A stretch of 6,118 bases of DNA from Abditibacteriales bacterium (GTDB lineage Bacteria > Armatimonadota > Abditibacteriia > Abditibacteriales > JANWYM01). The number at the start of each line of letters is the position of its first letter. Positions within the stretch are counted from its first letter, which is position 1. Location of the stretch: contig JANWYM010000269.1 in the NCBI GenBank assembly GCA_025055355.1, forward strand, positions 1 through 6,118, read 5' to 3'. Made by a program: the position numbers and the translations under genes. Below, in pieces: positions 3,874-6,118 of this stretch. The notes under the pieces are model-generated. The model was not told the origin of the DNA, did no database searches, and saw only the letters and a list, made by a program, of their open reading frames with translations.

Positions 3874-6033
3874 TCACGCTTCGCGAACGACCAACACCAG
3901 CGCCGGCACCAGCGCGCCTAACAGGGTGCCGACCATGACAATCCCCGAATCGTTCACCACCAAAGCCACGGCGGCTCCGACGACGCCCGCGACCATGCAA
4001 GCCTCAAAAGCGCGATGCTGCGCTAACGCCGCTTTCAGTCGTCCGCGCCGCCAGTGCAGCACAGCCGCCAGGACGGGAATCGCCAGCAGCAGCGGATAAT
4101 TCAACGGCGTGTAGCCTATCACGTGCCGCGCCATCTGCCATTTGCGTTGGGCGATTTGCAGAAAACCCGCGCCGTCGGTGTGCGTGAATGTGCGCCCGAT
4201 GTGCGACTGCACCGCTGGCGTGTTGAGCAGTTCCCAGCCCACGAGGGCGACGACGGCGACGATGGACATCATCATCACCAGCGACAACTGCTGCCCCCTA
4301 AACTGTTTGCTCCGTGCTTTGACGATAGCGACTGAACACGCCACCGCCGCGGTCGTCGCGCCGCCGAAGTTCGCGCCCCACGGAGCGCTGCCCAGCGCGA
4401 ACACGACCAGAAACATCCACAGCCACGCCCGCCAACTTTTGCCCTCTAAGAAATGGCTCAACCCGGCTGTGATGAGCGCGGTCGCTATGAAGTAACCCAC
4501 ATATTCGTTGCCGACGCCGTAAAACCGCGAACCCGTCGCAAAAGAGTTTCCCACAATCGAAGCCGCCGTTAGGCGTCCGTTCCTCATCGCATCCACGAGG
4601 AGCGCGAGAAACGCCATCAGGGCAAGATACCGCAGCGATGTCGTTGCCCGCGCTATATGCATCATGACACCCACCAGGGCGCAAGTCAAGACCAGCATCA
4701 ACGCCATGACAACGACCGTTCCCCGCGTTACCAGCGGCGAGACGAGGAGCGCGATGAGCGGGAGGACGACGGCGCCAAGCAGGAGCCCGTCAACGAATTT
4801 CGGGAGCGGATGAAGCCGATGCGGTTGACGCCTCATCAACACCAGAGCCAGCGCCGTCGCCATGACCTGCCATAACACAATCAGCGCCACCACCGGCGCG
4901 ACGGCGCGATTGCGGGCGGCGACCCACGCATCCAGCCGCCGCAGTTCCGCGACCGGATTGTGCGACGGCAGCACGGTCATCGGCTGACCGACCATGCGGT
5001 CATCCTTAGGCAGGTTGAAATACCGAAGCACCGTCGGCGCGACATCGGCAAGCGTCACCAACCCGCGCTGCCGCGTGGAGGGTGAAGTCAGCACACCGCG
5101 CTGAATTCCCCCGCCGACCATGATGACGGGCGCGAGGCGCGGGAAATATTTCTTGTTGGTGCGGGGGCAGGGGGTGAGAATCATCAAACGGTGGCGGCGG
5201 AGGTCAACGCCTTTGAGCCACTCACGCAGAGCAACGTCCACATCCCGCAGCGCCGTTAGAGTGCGCCGGCGAACGGGGGACGCCGCCGTCAACGTCGCGC
5301 CGACATGAACGATGCTCAGATCCCCATCATGGCGATTGTCCACTCGTCCGCATCCATCTGCGACAATGCTGACGACCTGCCCGAACGCCTCATACCGACA
5401 GCCACTGCTGACTACAGCGGTCGTTAGGTTATGCTGATGCAGCACATCGCCGAGCAATCCGGGCAGAGCGCGGGTGGCTTCTCGCTGATTGAGTCGGCGC
5501 AAGGCAGTCATGCCTTTGTGCCGCACGCCGTAGAGGAGAAGTCCATGGGCAGTTGGAGAGTTCGTGTGCGCCATCAGAACCTCTACGTCCCGCGCGTTCT
5601 CATCCGCCGCCGCCGGCGTCCCCGCGCTGATGGTCACGCAGGCGCTTTCGGAGGTGAGCGCGCCGACGACGCGGGGGCTGATGAGACCAACCGCGCCTTC
5701 GTTCATCAGACGCTTCAGCGTCGGCGCATCGGCGGCGAGCAGGTCAGCAAAGTCAATGCGGTCAATGATGACCAACGTCAGGCGGGGGAGTTGGGTGGTG
5801 GAGTGGTTGGGTCGTTCGGCGGCAGAGGATGAGGTGGGTAGAAGAAACAAAAGCAATAAACACGTCCGGAACCTCCAGTGTTGAAACGCTGGGCGACCGT
5901 TGCGAAGTCCAGTTAACTGGACTGGACGAGGTCGCCGGTCCGCTTCATCGGAGTTTGCACCTGTAGCCCACGATTTCAATCGTGGGAGAACGGAGCGCAC
6001 GACTTTTTTCTGCTCTCCTATTCTCTGTTTCAT
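3874..6033 (-). CDS. Large membrane protein: alkaline-phosphatase-like domain plus polytopic membrane domain
   Basis: The 719-residue product has three parts. Residues 1-57 are basic and polar and include about 38 residues read from a palindromic repeat. They lead to a short hydrophobic segment (58-67) that may act as signal or anchor. Residues about 84-355 look like an alkaline phosphatase-superfamily domain: LTLVIIDRIDFADLL at the first metal-site Asp (Asp91), LTSESACVTISAGTP where the nucleophile usually sits, and the late landmarks APVIMVGGGIQRGVLTSPSTRQRGLVTLADVAPTVLRYFNL. The Asp-His-Gly metal motif expected after the LMILT strand (283-287) is replaced by PCPR, so catalysis is doubtful. 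Residues about 376-716 form roughly ten membrane helices with conserved-looking loops: GNSFATGSRFYGVGNEYVGY (495-514), APWGANFGGATTA (550-562), HIGRTF (611-616) and NDSGIVM (694-700). The ATG overlaps the alaS stop as ATGA. I recall similar uncharacterised proteins in Firmicutes. An envelope role is inferred from the fold and from nearby mltG. Confidence 0.85.
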   Translation of the reverse strand: MKQRIGEQKKVVRSVLPRLKSWATGANSDEADRRPRPVQLTGLRNGRPAFQHWRFRTCLLLLFLLPTSSSAAERPNHSTTQLPRLTLVIIDRIDFADLLAADAPTLKRLMNEGAVGLISPRVVGALTSESACVTISAGTPAAADENARDVEVLMAHTNSPTAHGLLLYGVRHKGMTALRRLNQREATRALPGLLGDVLHQHNLTTAVVSSGCRYEAFGQVVSIVADGCGRVDNRHDGDLSIVHVGATLTAASPVRRRTLTALRDVDVALREWLKGVDLRRHRLMILTPCPRTNKKYFPRLAPVIMVGGGIQRGVLTSPSTRQRGLVTLADVAPTVLRYFNLPKDDRMVGQPMTVLPSHNPVAELRRLDAWVAARNRAVAPVVALIVLWQVMATALALVLMRRQPHRLHPLPKFVDGLLLGAVVLPLIALLVSPLVTRGTVVVMALMLVLTCALVGVMMHIARATTSLRYLALMAFLALLVDAMRNGRLTAASIVGNSFATGSRFYGVGNEYVGYFIATALITAGLSHFLEGKSWRAWLWMFLVVFALGSAPWGANFGGATTAAVACSVAIVKARSKQFRGQQLSLVMMMSIVAVVALVGWELLNTPAVQSHIGRTFTHTDGAGFLQIAQRKWQMARHVIGYTPLNYPLLLAIPVLAAVLHWRRGRLKAALAQHRAFEACMVAGVVGAAVALVVNDSGIVMVGTLLGALVPALVLVVREA
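5875..5986. repeat. Cluster of three palindromes read within the membrane protein's N-terminus
   Basis: Three palindromes follow each other. Positions 5967-5986 are CCCACGATT-TC-AATCGTGGG, with perfect 9-bp arms. Positions 5906-5923 are AGTCCAGTTAACTGGACT, a perfect 18-bp palindrome nested inside outer 7-bp arms GGCGACC (5892-5898) and GGTCGCC (5930-5936). Positions 5875-5892 are CCAGTGTT-GA-AACGCTGG, with 8-bp arms and one mismatch. The first and third share the same layout (arms around a central TC/GA). This organisation is typical of REP-like or MITE-like repeats. The cluster encodes residues about 16-53 of the 719-residue protein without a stop. It is followed on the coding strand by GGAGG just before the hydrophobic segment. 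Confidence 0.7.
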
Positions 6034-6118
6034 TGCACCAACATCTTCCTGACTAATTCCGGCACTTCGGCGAGCGCAGCATCGAGTTGGCTGGCGTCGC
6101 GCCCGCCGGCTTGCGCGA
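6030..6118 (-). CDS. alaS: Alanyl-tRNA synthetase, C-terminal end only
   Basis: The complement of the right edge reads AQAGGRDASQLDAALAEVPELVRKMLVQ and then TGA. This is the end of the C-Ala (DHHA1) domain of AlaRS, whose glycine-rich G-GGxxxMAQAGG-D motif lies at the extreme C-terminus. Only the final 28 complete codons are in the window. The enzyme charges tRNA-Ala in the cytoplasm. Its TGA overlaps the ATG of the next gene (ATGA at 6033-6030), so ribosomes finishing alaS can restart on the membrane protein gene. AGGAAG, 11 nt before that ATG and inside alaS, may assist. The match is short but very characteristic, and the neighbouring ruvX and mltG strengthen it. Confidence 0.88.
   Translation of the reverse strand, partial: AQAGGRDASQLDAALAEVPELVRKMLVQ

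Noticed and set aside
3818..4000. 61-codon upstream extension of the ruvX frame
   Set aside because: The extension is Arg/Gly-rich, overlaps the end of the membrane protein gene, and precedes the conserved MRILALDIG start of the family.
5861..5873. GGAGG followed 8 nt later by GTG (5863-5861) as an alternative start of the membrane protein
   Set aside because: Spacing is good, but the GTG is out of frame with the rest of the 719-residue protein. Its reading gives no hydrophobic signal continuing into the domain.
5869..5991. GAAC on both sides of the palindrome cluster (5869-5872 and 5988-5991) as a target-site duplication
   Set aside because: Four bases is too short to be significant. Removing the 119 bp between them would put the start out of frame with the body of the gene.

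Overview
The window looks like GC-rich chromosomal DNA from an Armatimonadota-like bacterium. The main clue is the prepilin at 326-1015: its FARAREQARKAVCLSNLKQ stretch just after the GFTLIELL signal is the form I associate with the large pseudopilin families of Armatimonadota and Planctomycetota. This placement is from memory of protein families, not from a search. No rRNA, tRNA, CRISPR array, transposase or phage gene is visible.

Layout: positions 1-325 hold no convincing gene. They contain several short inverted repeats, a fragment resembling a dispersed GAGCGCAGCGAAGC-type repeat, and a plausible sigma-70-type promoter (TTGCTG, 17 bp, TATACT). From there a two-gene plus-strand unit runs: a type IV pilin/type II secretion-like prepilin, then a small membrane protein with a Pro/Gln-rich tail whose ribosome binding site overlaps the prepilin stop codon.

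From the right edge to 1585, all genes lie on the minus strand and face the plus-strand pair across a 74-bp convergent gap. In transcription order they are the last 28 codons of alaS (alanyl-tRNA synthetase), a 719-residue membrane protein with an N-terminal alkaline-phosphatase-like domain, ruvX (YqgF, Holliday junction resolvase/rRNA maturation nuclease family), mltG (septal peptidoglycan lytic transglycosylase) and a YqeG-type HAD phosphatase. alaS, ruvX and mltG are neighbours in many bacteria (alaS-yrzL-yrrK-yrzB-yrrL in Bacillus). Here the large membrane protein sits between alaS and ruvX, and yqeG is appended at the end. alaS and the membrane gene overlap by ATGA, which suggests coupled translation. 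Together the operon mixes translation, DNA/rRNA processing and envelope functions.

The most unusual content is repetitive DNA fitted into this operon. A cluster of three consecutive palindromes (5875-5986) lies inside the first 53 codons of the membrane protein and is read as protein, separating a basic N-terminus from the hydrophobic segment. A 72-bp segment with perfect 13-bp terminal inverted repeats (2152-2223) separates mltG from yqeG. Each intergenic junction of the operon also carries a short degenerate tandem repeat of 7-9 bases, and one of these supplies both the ruvX stop and the mltG start. The membrane protein is itself of interest: its phosphatase-like domain keeps the fold's landmarks but seems to lack the metal-binding Asp-His-Gly motif. 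I found no clearly new defence or mobile system.
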